The notes beneath the pieces were generated by a model. It worked only from the letters and a program-made list of their open reading frames with translations, ran no database searches and was not told where the DNA came from. From the NCBI RefSeq assembly GCF_958450345.1, contig NC_088780.1:123146226-123210225 (forward strand): DNA of 64,000 nt. Direction: 5' to 3'. The position numbers and the translations under genes are program-made. The stretch comes from Calliphora vicina. Lineage: Eukaryota; Arthropoda; Insecta; Diptera; Calliphoridae. This document shows positions 1-12,667 of this stretch, one piece after another; positions within the stretch are counted from its first letter, which is position 1, and each line of letters starts with the position of its first letter.

Positions 1-94
1 TGAGCGAAGCCAATTTTTGATACACCCCAGAGTAATTTCATTATGAATTAAATCCCCAATTTTAGAAATGAAATAAATGCCCAAAAACTAAGTC
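1..94. repeat. End of a dispersed repeat related to the GGTACC-ended element
   Basis: The first 32 bases (TGAGCGAAGCC, TTTTTGATACACCCCAGAG) match a module found several times inside the element at 20835-21786. They are followed by GAAATAAAT-CCCAA type motifs, also like that element. The match resumes weakly after the inserted hAT, about 1378-1480, with AAATTTTGGGGCC and TTTGGGGACTTTG. I read this as the right part of a diverged copy that enters from outside the window and was split by the hAT at 95-1369. The right terminus is not clear. Confidence 0.55.
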
Positions 95-1369
95 TAGGGT
101 TTTTAATTTCCCGACCTTTTTTGATTCCCGGGAATCGGTAAATTTGTTTCTATTCCCGGGTACCCGGGGATTCCCGAAATATATAATGATGCTGTAAATT
201 ATGAGTATTATAGCCAAATTTGATATAAAAACTTATTATATAATTATTAAAACATACCAGAGCTTCGAATTAATTAATACAATTTGGTTTTAATTCACTA
301 AAATCTTATGCATTAAACACATTCAAGACAACAGGCTACACGACTACACGAACACAAATTCTGCTGGTTACAGTTGTAGTCGTGTGGCAGCTACTGAATT
401 ATTTTAAAGACGACAGCTACAAAGTAAACAGCTGATTTATAATTCAGTGGTGCCACTTTAATAAAAAATAACCATACAAAATTCCAAAGTAATTAAGATT
501 GAAACAATTATTTTGAGTAAAAATATATATATGGTTATAATTAATTATGCACCTGTTATTAACTTATTTCAATATGTTTATCAGAAACTTTTCTTAATTA
601 AGTAAAAAAAAAATATTTTTTTAAGCACTAATTTGATTTACATTTTTTTATTATATTGGCAACACTATTTCTGTTTTGTAGTTGTCAAAAATAGAAATTA
701 TCCTAATTCCGCTACATCGGCATGAGTAGTCGTGTGGCGGTGTAGCTGTACTGTCGTTAAAATAATCGTCTTCATATAAACGTGTGCGTTTTATTTTTGA
801 CAGATTGAAGTTGGTAGCCTGCTGTCTTGAATGTGTTTAATGCATTAATCCGCAATTAAAAACTGTCAGTCTTTCATTCCATAAATCCATTTTCAATATT
901 TAATTTTTTAGATTCATTAAAAATTCTTTGTTTAAACTGAATTAATTTTGAAATTAATTAATAACAGGATTTATTCAAACTTTGAATGATTAAATTTTTG
1001 TTAATTCAAATTGAGTTAACATTTTTGTTTCTTGATTCAGTTTTTTTTTTTGAAGAATTTAGAATGATTCAATATGAAATAAATTCTATAAATAATAAAT
1101 TCTCTTTTTAAATTTTCATACGAAAAACCCCAAATAAATAATAATAAAAATAATAAGCGGTCTATTATTGCCGAGATATAAGCAAAAAACTGTAAAAAAA
1201 ACATTTCTAGTTTTTTTGTTAAAAAATAGAGTTCTAACTTGTTTTCTTTGTATTTTCGTCAGTTTTTAATTCCCGGGATTCCCGACTAAAAATCCCGGGA
1301 ATCGCGTAATGAAAAATTGGCAAAATTCCCGGGAAATTTGGACCGGGTATTCCCGGGATAAAAACCCTA
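95..1369. mobile_element. hAT-like non-autonomous element, CCCGGG family
   Basis: Ends are TAGGGTTTTTAATTTCCCG on the left and CGGGATAAAAACCCTA on the right, an inverted pair. The flanks ACTAAGTC at 87-94 and 1370-1377 are a perfect 8-bp target-site duplication, the hAT signature, and TAGGG fits the hAT terminal consensus YARNG. Inside both ends lie clusters of CCCGGG (about 125-175 and 1270-1360), often as AATTCCCGGGAAT. The 1275 bp interior has no transposase-like frame and carries a second element at 308-845. Classification rests on termini and duplication only. Confidence 0.85.
308..845. mobile_element. Nested inverted-repeat element (MITE-like)
   Basis: A 32-bp inverted repeat with one mismatch bounds it: left ATGCATTAAACACATTCAAG continuing to CAGGCTAC (308-339), right GTAGCCTGCTGTC to TTTAATGCAT (814-845). 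GTAGTCGTGTGGC occurs twice as a direct repeat (376-388, 726-738) next to each end. The outer ATGCAT is itself palindromic, so it could be a target duplication or part of the end. No coding capacity is visible. It sits inside the hAT at 95-1369, so it is either the younger insertion or part of that family's interior. Confidence 0.75.
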
Positions 1370-1377
1370 ACTAAGTC

Positions 1378-2663
1378 CATAAATTTCGTTGTTGGTTTTT
1401 TCTAAATGAAATTTTGGGGCCTTAATTAATTTTCGGTTTGGGGACTTTGTTCATTGGGGGCTTAGTTCGTAGCGCCTTATTTTACTAAAACGGAGAAAAG
1501 ATATGAGTATTTCTATTTACTTTAAGGAAATTATGAAATAGCAAATGTATAAGTTTTGGATTGAGGCATAGTAAAATTTCACATTTTTGTTTATAAAAAG
1601 TTTAAAAAATCTACAACCAACACATTTTATGATTCCACCATCACATTGTCTGTTGGGTAAAGCAGTACCCAATAAATGCACGTTTTCTCCGATGGCATTT
1701 ATAAAACTGCAAGAGTAAATTGGTGTAAATGTGTGTGAACATACGGAATGACAATGACGTTGTTATTGTTGTCTTTCAGATAATTTCTACTGCTTCCTTG
1801 TAAAAAAAAATACGTATGCCTTTAATACTCGTAAAGTAACTGAAAGTTATAGTGTGTAAACATTTTTATGTTTTTGTTTATTTATTTCGAGATGAAAACG
1901 AGCGAAAGAACAGTAGAAAGCTTTTTTATTTCTCTGAGTGTTTTTCTAAATATTTTCTATATAAAATATTGTTTTTGTCGTTGTTTGCTGCATGCACTAC
2001 GAGTGTACGTGTGTTTGACTTGTTTTCTATTTATGTACATATTTATTTTGTAAATATTTTTTCTCGTCAGTACATCTGTATACTTGACATTATCTTTAGC
2101 AAAAAAAATAAAAGAAAAAAAAAGAGGAAGCAAATGTAACAAACGTAGAGATGACAAAAACTTATTGCATGATTTTAAATTAAAGTATACTTTTAGGCAA
2201 GTTTTTCATTTTGTTCTTTATTTGTACATATGGACATATTTTTGTTGTTTTGTGTTTATTTTTAAAAGTGTCGTAGATAAAGTACAAGAATCTTTTTCTT
2301 ATGTCAAAGCAAAGAAAATTTGTTTTTAGAATTTTATTTATGAAAAGAAAAAAAAAATGGAATTTTTCTTAAAGCACAATTGTAAATTGTAATAGAAAAG
2401 AAAAATAACCAAAGTGAAATGAGGTTTTCGTTGAGGTTCTTTCTCTTAACTTGTCAATTTTATAAAAACAATTTATTACATTGAAAATAAATTGAATAGA
2501 ATTTTTTTTCGTTTAAGCAAATATTATTTTTAATTTATTTTAACACAATATTTTCTTTGCAGTTTAACCGTACAGTAATATTTTTTTATTTTAATATAAA
2601 ACAAACATTTATAATAAATATTCAATTTTCTTTTCATATCTCTCTACATACATACATACATAC
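1378..2663. other. Gene-free AT-rich stretch
   Basis: Apart from the resumed repeat to about 1480, I see no gene or element ends. Open frames at 1852-2329 are low-complexity (Phe, Lys and Tyr rich) on both strands and overlap each other. A short TACA run lies at 2645-2662, just before the next element. Confidence 0.6.
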
Positions 2664-2671
2664 CTATGTAC

Positions 2672-3816
2672 TAGGGTATTCAATTAATCGGGTTTCTGGT
2701 TTAATCGGTTAATCGAGCAAATAATTAATCGAGGTTTAGATTTAATCGGTTAATAATCGGTTAATTTAAAATTATTCGATTAACCGAATAATTTCAATTT
2801 TCATTTTAAATTGAAAATACAACAACGAATTTTGTGTACAAAAACATAAAAAACAGCTAATAAGGTATTTGAGATCATTTCTGTAAACATATCGCCTATT
2901 TGCTGCAACAACGTCATAACTCAAAATTCGTGTTTTATGAACTGAGTAATATAAAATATGCGCTGTTCTATAATCTTTTATATAGTTTCATTAGTTTTCA
3001 AAAAAATCAATTATTTTTTGTGTGAGAGTGTTTTTTTGTTGTCACGTCAAGATTAAAATTCATGTTTTCTCGTATATTTGATAAATAAAAATTTGGGTTA
3101 AATACAGATTAACATCTATTATTTATATTTCTGAAATCGCATGAGTTGTTTAAGAAATAGTAAAATGTCATAAAATATTCAAAGACATTTTTCTCGAAAC
3201 AACTTTTTTTTATATTATGACGTTGTTGCAGCAAATGAGCGATGTGTGAGTTTTTTAGGGTTTTAGTGAGATCTTCTGAAATAATTTTTTTATAAAAAGA
3301 TTATAATTTAAACGATTTTTTTCTTTAAATTTAATAAAACTTTTCTTGGAAAAAAACTATATCGCAGATTGTATATGTTGGAGAAATAAAAAGCATGATA
3401 AAGAATATTCCTTTTTGGATTGTTCTAGATTTTGATTAATTTAATAGTTTCGTTTAGTTATGATTAAAGACTCAATTCAAAAAAAAGTTTCGTTTATACA
3501 TGTAAATACAAACAAAGTTTCAAATACATGTAAATTAAATATGTCAGTTGTTATACATACATACTCACTAATCATGTTTATTGGATGTTCAAAAATATTA
3601 ATTTTAATTTGAAATTTGTATTTGAATTGAAATGGAAAAATAAATACAAAAATTTGTTTAAAGTGCAAAAAAAAGGAATTTCGGTTAATCGGTTAATCGA
3701 CACAAATTAATCGGTTTATTTGTTATTTGAAAATCGTAAATTTTAAATTATTCGAACAGTTAACCGTCCAAAATTAATCGGTTAACCGATTAACGGTTAA
3801 TCGATTGAATAGCCTA
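2672..3816. mobile_element. hAT-like element with TTAATCGGTTAATCG motifs
   Basis: Left end TAGGGTATTCAATTAATCG and right end CGATTGAATAGCCTA form an inverted pair. CTATGTAC at 2664-2671 and 3817-3824 is a perfect 8-bp duplication. Both ends carry dense TTAATCGGTTAATCG motifs (2680-2790, 3680-3805), likely transposase-binding subterminal repeats by analogy with known hAT elements. The interior has no recognisable transposase and holds another inverted pair at 2888-3246. Confidence 0.85.
2888..3246. repeat. Inverted repeat nested in the hAT-like element
   Basis: ATTTGCTGCAACAACGTCAT on the left arm (about 2897-2923) returns as its complement ATGACGTTGTTGCAGCAAAT on the right (about 3217-3236), with weaker matching outside (ATCGCC / GCGATG). 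The size and form suggest a small MITE. No target duplication is clear. Confidence 0.6.
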
Positions 3817-3894
3817 CTATGTACCATATGTATGTAAATAGTTCTATTGGTTTTTGAGATTAGGAAAGAACTTTGAATTTTATGTACGAGTATA

Positions 3895-4990
3895 TATGTA
3901 CCATTTTGGGCAGTCTCACCTCCCAGTTTGGTGAATTATGATAAAAAAATCATCCTGAAAAATTTTTAGGTAACTCTGAAGTCTATAAAATACTAAAATT
4001 GGTTACAAAATGTTAAAGTTATTAAAAATTCCCCAGGCCACTAGAACAAGAATTGAAGGAACAAAACTAACATATGGACAATTCCACGAGAATCGCTACC
4101 ACTACTGAAAAAACAAAAACCCTTGAACATTTTTTTCAAGATGTGTTGAATAGAAGAAAATAATAAAATGTTACTATGTGAAAGTATTTAGATCATATTA
4201 CAACATTTTCAAGATAAAAATAATACCTTAAACTGATTATATTTAAATTTTTAATGTTTTAGGTGTGTTTTAGGCTTAAATTGCGGCGAAAACTAGGCTC
4301 CCAATTAGCTTGTAGTATGAAATGAATTTGACTCTGATTGTTTTTTTGCTATTGTCAAATTGTTTATTGAAACTGAATGTATATTTTCTATTCACTTTTT
4401 TAGTTTTTGTAAACATATGTATATTTACAGAATATATATTGTTTTATTACAACAAAAATCTCTCACGTACGGTATGTCACGTACGATATTAAATTTTATT
4501 TATTTTAGAATCATCCATACATTGTTTTTATTTAAATATGACAAATTGTAAATGAAAAATATTTCGTTTTGTGTAAGAAATTAAAAGAAAACATAGAGCC
4601 TCTCACAATTCGAATATTTTCGCATATTTCTACATGTACCTCAAAATGAGTTCCGTTTTATGTCACGTACGATATACCCTTATTTCGTTCAATATTTTGG
4701 ACAACAATCTATCTAAAGAACTTTTTATTATTTTAAAATATAGTACCCTATGAATGGAACATAAAGACCAAATTATTTTTCAGATACTCTTATTTTTGCA
4801 AAATCTATTCCACTCTATAGGCGTACAAATGTCACGTACGATGATATGGAATTGCCCATATTCCAAGAAATATTAAAATAAAAGCTAATTTTTACTTAAC
4901 ATATATCCATATTTACTTGTATATGACTTTTTGTCTAAGTAGGATACCGTTAATCTATTCGCAGGTATGACCAAAAAAAATTATTTTTTT
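3895..4990. repeat. Flank of the large fold-back repeat, second copy at 33355-33530
   Basis: About 3985-4062 and 4863-4990 match 33355-33530 almost continuously (ATTGGTTA, TTAAAGTTATTAAAAA, CAGGCCA, GAAATATTAAAATAAAAGC). In that second copy the two halves are joined. The block 4063-4862 is therefore an insertion here, most of it the element at 4073-4861. Confidence 0.7.
4073..4861. mobile_element. Inverted-repeat element with CACGTACGATAT motifs, copy 1
   Basis: Its ends are inverted: TATGGACAATTCC on the left and GGAATTGCCCATA on the right. A second, opposite-orientation copy lies at 12668-13438 and matches along its length. TGTCACGTACGATAT-type motifs recur inside (around 4455-4490, 4660-4675, 4830-4845). 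The interior frames are not recognisable proteins. Family is unknown. The second copy of the surrounding repeat at 33355 lacks it, supporting mobility. Confidence 0.75.
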
Positions 4991-7260
4991 TAACGGCAGT
5001 TTCAAAACTCTATTTTCAAATTTTTAAAAATTTTTTTAAACAAATATCAGAATTTTTTGTTCATCTCATTTGGGATTTATTGAGAATATAATAGGGAATA
5101 TAAATATGAAAAAAGTATGACAATACCTCCTATAGTTTTTCCGTAACTGCGATTTAAATTTGGCGATTTTCGAGAAAAACTACCCAGTATGCAACATTTC
5201 GAGTCAGTTCTTTTTATCGAACTTATTTCGAATTAAAATCGAAAATATGAATCTATTATGATACTCTATCCAATCTACATTTTTTAGAATATCGTATTTT
5301 AATATTTTATAGAAATGGCGAATAATGTTCGATTTTTTTTTTAATGTCAAATTTTATTTTTGCACAAATTGGCAAATTCATATACATACATATTATTCTT
5401 TTGTCAATTTGTGAGAAAATAAAATTTTATTTCTTATCCTATCAATAACATATTCATAAAAATATAGTTTAACACGAAAAATGGATCAAAGACGTCTTAA
5501 AAGACGTGTTTTTGACAATTCGAATCTCATAATCACCAACATCAGAAATATGTGCAGAGTTTATTGCATTTGAAAATGAAAACACATCTAACGCAACATT
5601 ATTGGATAACAATAAAGGTATTGAATATGCATTATTTCAAGAAGAAATTGCTCGATGGTATAAAGTATACGAAATTGTTCATATATTTAATCGAAATCGA
5701 ATCAATTTAGAATATTTTTAATACCGAAAAAGGTATAGTATATCGATAAAAATTAGAATCAGAATAATAAATAATTTTCGACTCTTTATCGCTCTGCACT
5801 CTACTTAGGAAAACACGCACATTCTCGACATTATATCGAAGTCGATATCGATAAAATTTTACGAAACAAAGATTCATTTTCGACATAACTTCGAATCATT
5901 TTGCATACTGGGTAATTATTTGGCTATATTTAAGCGAATGAGCTTAATTTCCTTACTGTTAATATATACCTATTCAGAATATTATAGTCTGAAAGTTTTA
6001 CTAAAATCGCAAAACGCCACTCTTTAAACCGTGAAGGTCAAAGGTAAAATTTTTCAATATTTGGAATTTCTCATGGAAAGATACCGAAATGTTATATATT
6101 TTTGTGCTGATTTTGATGAAACTTAAGCAAAATATAACTTGAAGTCTAGTATTTATAATAGCAGCAAAAAATTAAAATTAACCTGTAATAGCACTTGGGG
6201 TTAAAATGACACTCAACTTTTAAAATCACGAAAATACAGTAAATATGAATGGTGCTTGTTTTAATGTTTTGTTTTTTGTTTATAATTAAATAAACTGAAT
6301 CATTGAAGTTATTCTTTAAATTTAATAAATCAAAAGTACACTAAAGGTTAAAATCAATTTTATTCTTAAAAAATTCTAAATAAAATATTAGTTACGTTAT
6401 TAAGGCATAAATCATAGACAACAACTATATAGGAAACTGAGAGCCAAAAACCTAAGTCTGTTGTCAAAAACCTAATTCATGAGAATGTATTGCATGTATT
6501 TTGTTTTTGTATCACCCGTATGTGTGAAAAGGGTGTACTTTTTTACTCTCTCCTTCCGTTCTATGCGTATAAATCAAGTATAAACACAATATTTTGTCGT
6601 TAAAAAACTGTGGGGTCAAAATTGTGAAAATTTTTTAAACTTACATACTGTCTAATACACAATACAATATTTTTAACTATGTTTCCTTTAAAAATCAAAT
6701 TTGGATCAGCACCATTGACTTTGACAAGGTTTTTATGGTTTTTAGAAGTTTGGGGTCATTTTAATCCCAAGTGCTATTAGGGGTTAATTTTAAATTTTCT
6801 GCTGCTAGACTTTGTGTTATATTTTTCTTAAGTTTCATCAAAATCGCCCCAAAAATATATATCATTTCGCTATCATTCCATGAGAAATTCCAAATCTTGA
6901 TAAATTTGACCTTTGGCTTTCACGATTTAAAGGTTAACGTTTTCCGATTTTAGTAAAACTTTCGGACTATATTTAAAATTATCTGGACTATAATATTTTG
7001 AATATGTTTTACTAAAAATTCATAACAGTAAGGAAATTGGTCTCATTCGCCAAAATATGCCCAAAAAAATGGTTTTTCCCGAAAATCGCCAAATTTAAAT
7101 CGCAGTTACGGAAAAACTATAGGAGGTATTGTTATAATTTGTTCATATTTTTATTCCATATTATATTCTCAATAAATCCCAATGTGATGATAAAAAAATT
7201 CTGATATTTGTTTAACAAAATTTTTAAAAATTTGAAAATGGAGTTCTGAAACTGCCGTTA
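4991..7260. repeat. Large fold-back (long inverted repeat) element
   Basis: The left arm begins TAACGGCAGTTTCAAAACTC and the right arm ends GAACTGAA-type sequence closing in ACTGCCGTTA, its complement. The arms pair through TTTCCGTAACTGCGATTT (about 5138-5160) with its complement (about 7085-7110), and GCACTTGGGGTTAAAATGA (about 6192) with its complement (about 6755-6778). The left arm carries a 730-bp insertion at 5183-5912. A partial copy without that insertion occurs at 33529-34215. No transposase is evident and no target duplication was found. Confidence 0.75.
5183..5912. mobile_element. TA-flanked MITE inside the fold-back repeat
   Basis: Ends are CCCAGTATGCAA and TTGCATACTGGG, a perfect 12-bp inverted pair, flanked by TA on both sides. 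The homologous site at about 33712 reads GAAAAACTAATTTT, uninterrupted with a single TA, so this is a filled site next to an empty one. TA duplication fits Tc1/mariner-type mobilisation. The interior has TATCGATA and TCGAA motifs and no long frame. Confidence 0.85.
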
Positions 7261-7924
7261 GTTCTAGTACTCCATTAAATTTAAACTTCCACACGTAATA
7301 TGAAAATTTAAAATTCCTTCCCTTAGTTCAGCTATTATTTTTTGAAGAACTATTTTATTTATTTGCATTTCATCTATATTATTTACTGGGTTATAAATTG
7401 TTTAATTCCTTAACAAGTACTAAACTTTGTAATCCTACAGAATACATGTATGACATGCATATACACATGCAAATACACATGCATTATTACACACACACAT
7501 ACACCAAACATGGACTTACAGTATGCCAGTTATTTCGAGTTACATTTTCAACTAATCGACTGCAATTGTTTTATATTTTTCTCCTCTATTTCTCATATGT
7601 CACACTGTAGTGTGCAATTTGTTTGTAATCATTTTTTACTCGTCTACTCATAATGACAATTCAAGGCTGTTTTTGCCAATGCAAGTGGGTGAGATGGCTG
7701 ATACACACGCAGAGCAACAGAGATGTTTGAGATTTATTGTCTCCATTTTTGTGTGAAGAGTGAAATCTTGATTGATGCTTTCAGAAATACACACACACAC
7801 GAACGCATAAATACCAACACACACGTATAAATACATGTGGTCGTTGTTGTTGTGTTAGGCTCAAATAAACTGTTACACAATAAAACAAGACAATTTCTCT
7901 TACACACCCAAACCAATGTTCATA
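7261..7924. other. Gene-free stretch with CA-rich simple repeats
   Basis: I see short CA runs (about 7490-7503, 7789-7800) and no element ends. The overlapping short frames on both strands come from the CA repeats. Confidence 0.55.
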
Positions 7925-8695
7925 CCCAGCAGTTCTAGGAGACAGTACCCAACTAGTGATTTTACCCATCATTTCGGGTGGGAGCTAGTTACTTCATTAG
8001 CCACGTGACTAGTCATTTTAATACGGGCATGTCCTAGGCAGGGGGTCAATTGTCTATTTTTGATTACAATGGCACTGTCTAATAGCTGGTTCAAAATAGG
8101 CAACGCATTGGATTCACATACTGGTTACATAGCTTCAATTACCTTACTAGCTTTGTAACTGATTACTAGATCAGCTACTTGACTAGTTATTTTAACACGT
8201 GCATGTCCTAAGCAGGGGGTGAATTTACCCTTTTGATTACAATGTGATTATCTGATAGCTGATCGAAAGTAATCAACGCTTCTGGTGGGTAAAATAAAGT
8301 GCAGTACAAAAAAAGTTTGAAGTGACTTCACCATAGGTTACTAAGAAACACTAAAGTGACTATTAATTTCATCCTATGTTACATGGGATATCAGTATATT
8401 TAAGCAAACATAAAAATAAACTGTATGAGAATTATATCAACACAATTTGTATAAAACCAGTTTGTACGTTTAAAGTGACTACACTCTAGATTACTTAGAG
8501 ACACTTAAGTGACAATTGTCTTCACGCTAGATTACTTTGGATGCATAAAGTAACCAATTGTCTTCTCTCTGCACTACAAAGTGCACATACGTGTCAAATG
8601 ACCAAAATATATGAATTGGAGTCAGCCAAGTGATAACACATTTGTGACAATTACTGTCTTTAAGGTATACATTGACTACTTGCTTAACTGATGGG
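7925..8695. mobile_element. CCCAGCAG-ended non-autonomous element, copy 1
   Basis: Left end CCCAGCAGTTCTAGGA and right end CTGATGGG are an imperfect inverted pair, flanked by TA on both sides. Internal modules repeat: ACTAGT-ATTTTAA-CATGTCCTA-GCAGGGGGT at about 8008-8050 and 8183-8222, and AGTGACTTC-TAGATTAC modules at about 8320-8540. A related element with clearer ends lies at 38315-38799 and fragments occur at 12110-12318. No protein is encoded. Confidence 0.6.
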
Positions 8696-9374
8696 TACAT
8701 TGACAGTGAATTTACTCTTAGTAAGTCGATATTCATACTAGAGCAACTTGCTACAATTTAGAGTTTAATTGTAGAGACCGGAGAGCAATAAATAGGGTTA
8801 AATACTCGTAAACCATCAAAAGATTTCAAAATCATAAAGTTTAAGGAACGTAAACTTACTCATTATAAATAGGTTTTTACTTAAACTTTTCTCTTCCCTT
8901 GCACACTGTGTGAGAATATTTGCTATCATATTTATATTTTTTCTATTCCACCATTGATAAAACATTTAAGTGTGTCAGTCAGTATTTGTTGTGTGTCGCT
9001 GTTGTTTTGGGGTTTTTGTTTTTAGACAACAATATTCTTTGTTTTAAAGTGTAGATGAGGAAAGCAAAAAGTCTGTATGAATCTTGATTGTGTATTTTGT
9101 GCGAGTAAGTTTGTTTTGTATGAATTTTCATGTTATAAATAATGACTACTACGAGCATGAGTACTCGTTTTCATTCAAGCGAATTTCATTGGTTTTTTTT
9201 TTCTTGGTTTGTTTGTATTAGTGTGTGTATAGAATTTGTTGTTGTATCTTGAAATTTCCAAGTACTCTTATCAAGTCTTTAGCAGAAGGATAATAATAAC
9301 AATAATGTAAATAAAAACAACAAAGGCATACAGTGGGGTTAATTGATAGTTAATGGTTAATAAATAAGTCTGAC
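8696..9374. other. Gene-free stretch
   Basis: Mixed T-rich and GT-rich sequence with no reading frame or repeat structure that I can support. Confidence 0.55.
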
Positions 9375-9975
9375 CTAGTTCTGTTCTAGTTCTGTTCTAG
9401 TTCTGTTCTAGTTCTGTTCTAGTTCTGTTCTAGTTCTGTTCTAGTTCTGTTCTAGTTCTGTTCTAGTTCTGTTCTAGTTCTGTTCTGTTCTAGTTCTGTT
9501 CTAGTTCTGTTCTAGTTCTGTTCTAGTTCTGTTCTAGTTCTGTTCTAGTTCTGTTCTAGTTCTGTTCTAGTTCTGTTCTAGTTCTGTTCTAGTTCTGTTC
9601 TAGTTCTGTTCTAGTTCTGTTCTAGTTCTGTTCTAGTTCTGTTCTAGTTCTGTTCTAGTTCTGTTCTAGTTCTGTTCTAGTTCTGTTCTAGTTCTGTTCT
9701 AGTTCTGTTCTAGTTCTGTTCTAGTTCTGTTCTAGTTCTGTTCTAGTTCTGTTCTAGTTCTGTTCTAGTTCTGTTCTAGTTCTGTTCTAGTTCTGTTCTA
9801 GTTCTGTTCTAGTTCTGTTCTAGTTCTGTTCTAGTTCTGTTCTAGTTCTGTTCTAGTTCTGTTCTAGTTCTGTTCTAGTTCTGTTCTAGTTCTGTTCTAG
9901 TTCTGTTCTAGTTCTGTTCTAGTTCTGTTCTAGTTCTGTTCTAGTTCTGTTCTAGTTCTGTTCTAGTTCTGTTCT
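9375..9975. repeat. Minisatellite array 1, 11-bp unit TTCTGTTCTAG
   Basis: About 54 head-to-tail copies of an 11-bp unit, almost identical by eye. One shortened unit occurs near 9481-9490 (CTGTT without the following AGTTCT). The array starts in CCTAGTTCTG and ends with a variant unit, GTTCTTGTTG. The same unit in the same orientation makes the array at 46801-47821 and short pieces at 46103-46137 and 46200-46223. Such homogeneity suggests recent expansion or active turnover. Confidence 0.97.
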
Positions 9976-11994
9976 TGTTGAGTTATAGCTCAGTTTTAAT
10001 CATTTTCTTCTTAATAAGTTTTCCAAAATGACTACCACTGTGCGACAATAGTGTCAATATTCAAACAGTTTGTTGGTTTTGGGTCTTGTTTGTGTAGTGA
10101 ATGCTTTGTTATTGTATTTGCCATATTTAAACATCAATTCTTACATTATTGACTGGTCTGCAAACAATTACATTAATGGACTTTTGTGTGATTACAGTGA
10201 TTATTTTGTTGTGTGTTTCTTTGAATTTTAGTTAGCAGTTTGTCTATATAGACTTAAGCTATATTATCTGCTTTACTTGTTGGGTTCATTTGCTTTTAAA
10301 CGGCTTAAATTTCAAGTTAATTGAATATTCCACTAATGTCCTGTGTATCACTGTCTGGTATTATGTATTTTGTGCCAAATATTTGCGTTGCTGCAATATT
10401 TATAATTACTATGATTATTTTTTAATGTTATTTTGGGGCGAAAGAAAACAAATTCCAATAGATTAGTTTTGTTTTATCTTATGTTTTTCATCATGTGTGT
10501 TTAGTTATTAGGGTGAGTCGAAAATAAATTGTAGGGTGTGAATGTCTGAATTGTGGCTCAGTTACTTATGTAAGAACATAAGTTTATTTAGATTTTATCT
10601 GACTGTATTTATGGTATTTGTTATACATATTTAATTTAGCTCATTTTAATATAGTATATTATGTTTTATTTTTGTATTGTATGTTTTTTATTTCATTTTA
10701 ATTGTTTATATTTTTATTTTCAGATAATTTTACTACAGAATTTTTAATTGAAAATATTATAGTAATACGTTAATGGCTGGGATTTAACTTAATAAAATTA
10801 TAAAACCGTAAGTTTAATTTTTATATAAATTGTCTAATAATTTCGTCGTATACTTAATATTTATTAATTAAATAATAATCATACGCTGTGTAGTTTGTTG
10901 TCATATGGAACATTATTATACAGTAGGTTGGTCGATAGAAAATACAGATGCCAATAAAAATGTATCTTCTTAACATTTGTAAAATACTCGCGCTGATATT
11001 AAAGGAAATTTAAAATTACAAACACGTAAATTATTCACAAATGAAAACAAGCCGAAATTTAATATTACAAAATTGGCAACGAAATGTTTTATTAAGAAAT
11101 AATTTTAACAAGTTTGTGACCTAAAACAAAATTGTCTGGTTATTTCATTTCAAATAGCTCCTTACTATAATCCTTAATAACTACAACCAATGAAATTTGG
11201 ATTTTTAGTCTTCATTCTATCATTTATAAGAATCGACAGAATAATTTGTTATCAATGTCACAAAATGTTTATATTTAAACATCTTTGGTTTAAAAAAATA
11301 CGAAAACTATTTTTAATTGAATTTTTTCAATATTGCTATTGTGATCCAGTACTCGAATCTTTAAATAATAAGGATTGTTTCTGACAATAGATATTTACAT
11401 TTAAAATAGATAATTTATAATATTGCCCTTATTTTGCTAACATTCAAATTATACACAAATCTACATACATGTGCACTATTAGTGTTTGCTTTGTAAAAAA
11501 GGATAGAAAACAATAAAATAGGCACAACAAAGATTATTTGTTCTATGTTGTATACTTTTTTTAACAAAGAAAAAAAAACTCTTTATAAAATCCAATAGCT
11601 GTCTAATGGATTCTATTTTTGTAACTTCTACTGCCGCCTTCTACTGCCTCCAGTCATTTTTGCACATCTTCTGCAATGAAATAAAGAAACTATTTTTCTG
11701 TTCTTTTTATATGCCAAAAATTGTAGTTTTAAGATTTAAATTCAAAAAAGTAAAGATGAAAAATATAGACATTTTTTAGAAAAAGAGGTTGAGGATTTCC
11801 AAGAGGTATTTAAAAGTTTTTTTCTACTAAACTAATTTTGTTGGTTTTCAATAAAAAAAAATACTTAAAATAATTGTAAATATGCTAAGTGAATTTCTTT
11901 AATTTCGGTTATATATTTTGGATGTGAGTGAAATACAGACGGTGAAAAATAGACTTATTTTTCATAAAGACCTTGAATGCCATAGATGATAACT
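9976..11994. other. Gene-free AT-rich stretch
   Basis: No element ends, repeats or credible frames over about 2 kb. The frame at 11190-11384 is AT-driven and not recognised. Confidence 0.55.
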
Positions 11995-12318
11995 TGATAG
12001 GTAACTGAGAGACAAAAATCTAATTCCTGTGAATGTACTGCCAAGTATTTTTTTATTGTATCTCACAATGTTTGAAAAAAGAAACTTTTCTTTCTTTCCA
12101 TCCCAGCTGTTTTAGGACACTAGTGATGTGGTAACTAGTTACATAACTAGCTACGTGACTAGTTATTTTAACAAGAACATGCAGGAGGTCAATATAAAGT
12201 AAGGTCTTGACTTCTCTCTACACTACAAAGAGCGCATACGTGTCAAGTGACCAAAAAAATAAATAAGTAAATTGGAGTCAGCCAACTGGTCAGACATTAA
12301 TAACAATTACTGTCTATG
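11995..12318. repeat. Fragments of two dispersed repeats
   Basis: About 11998-12100 matches 6430-6545 of the fold-back repeat (AACTGAGAG, AAAAATCTAATTC, GTGAATGTACTG). About 12103-12310 matches the CCCAGCAG-ended family (CCCAGCTGTTTTAGGA, GACTAGTTATTTTAAC, CATACGTGTCAAGTGACC, TTGGAGTCAGCCAA as at 8540-8640). Both are partial. Confidence 0.6.
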
Positions 12319-12319
12319 A

Positions 12320-12665
12320 CTACGTTTATACGTAGCCTATTCTCAAATAAAAATAATTTGCAATTAACTAACGCTCTGTTTATATGTCACTTTGGTTACG
12401 GAAAATTTTTTATTTTTTTAAATGCAAAAATGAAAGAGTTAAAAATTCTTGATTGTCTTGCAATCCAATTAATGCAATGAAATATCTAAAAAAAAACGAA
12501 AGAAAAACTAAAACCATTAAAAAATATGGCAATGTTTAAAATCTTATTTAAACACTTAATCAGGAATTGTTTTCGTGAGTTAGCTATTTGCAAATAAAAA
12601 ATTAATTCACTGTTTATACGGCAAGTTTTTCTAATTACAATATTTTTAAGTGCGTATAAACGTAG
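12320..12665. mobile_element. MITE with CTACGTTTATACG ends
   Basis: Left end CTACGTTTATACG and right end CGTATAAACGTAG are a perfect 13-bp inverted pair about 346 bp apart. GTTTATA motifs recur inside. No target duplication is obvious. The right end abuts the element at 12668, so one may have inserted at the edge of the other. The minus-strand frame inside is AT-driven. Confidence 0.7.
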
Positions 12666-12667
12666 CA

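Noticed and set aside
1852..2329. Overlapping frames of 61-95 codons
   Set aside because: Phe/Tyr/Lys-rich chance frames on both strands.
9375..9975. CRISPR-like or telomere-like repeat
   Set aside because: The 11-bp units are directly adjacent with no spacers, and TTCTGTTCTAG is not a known insect telomere repeat.
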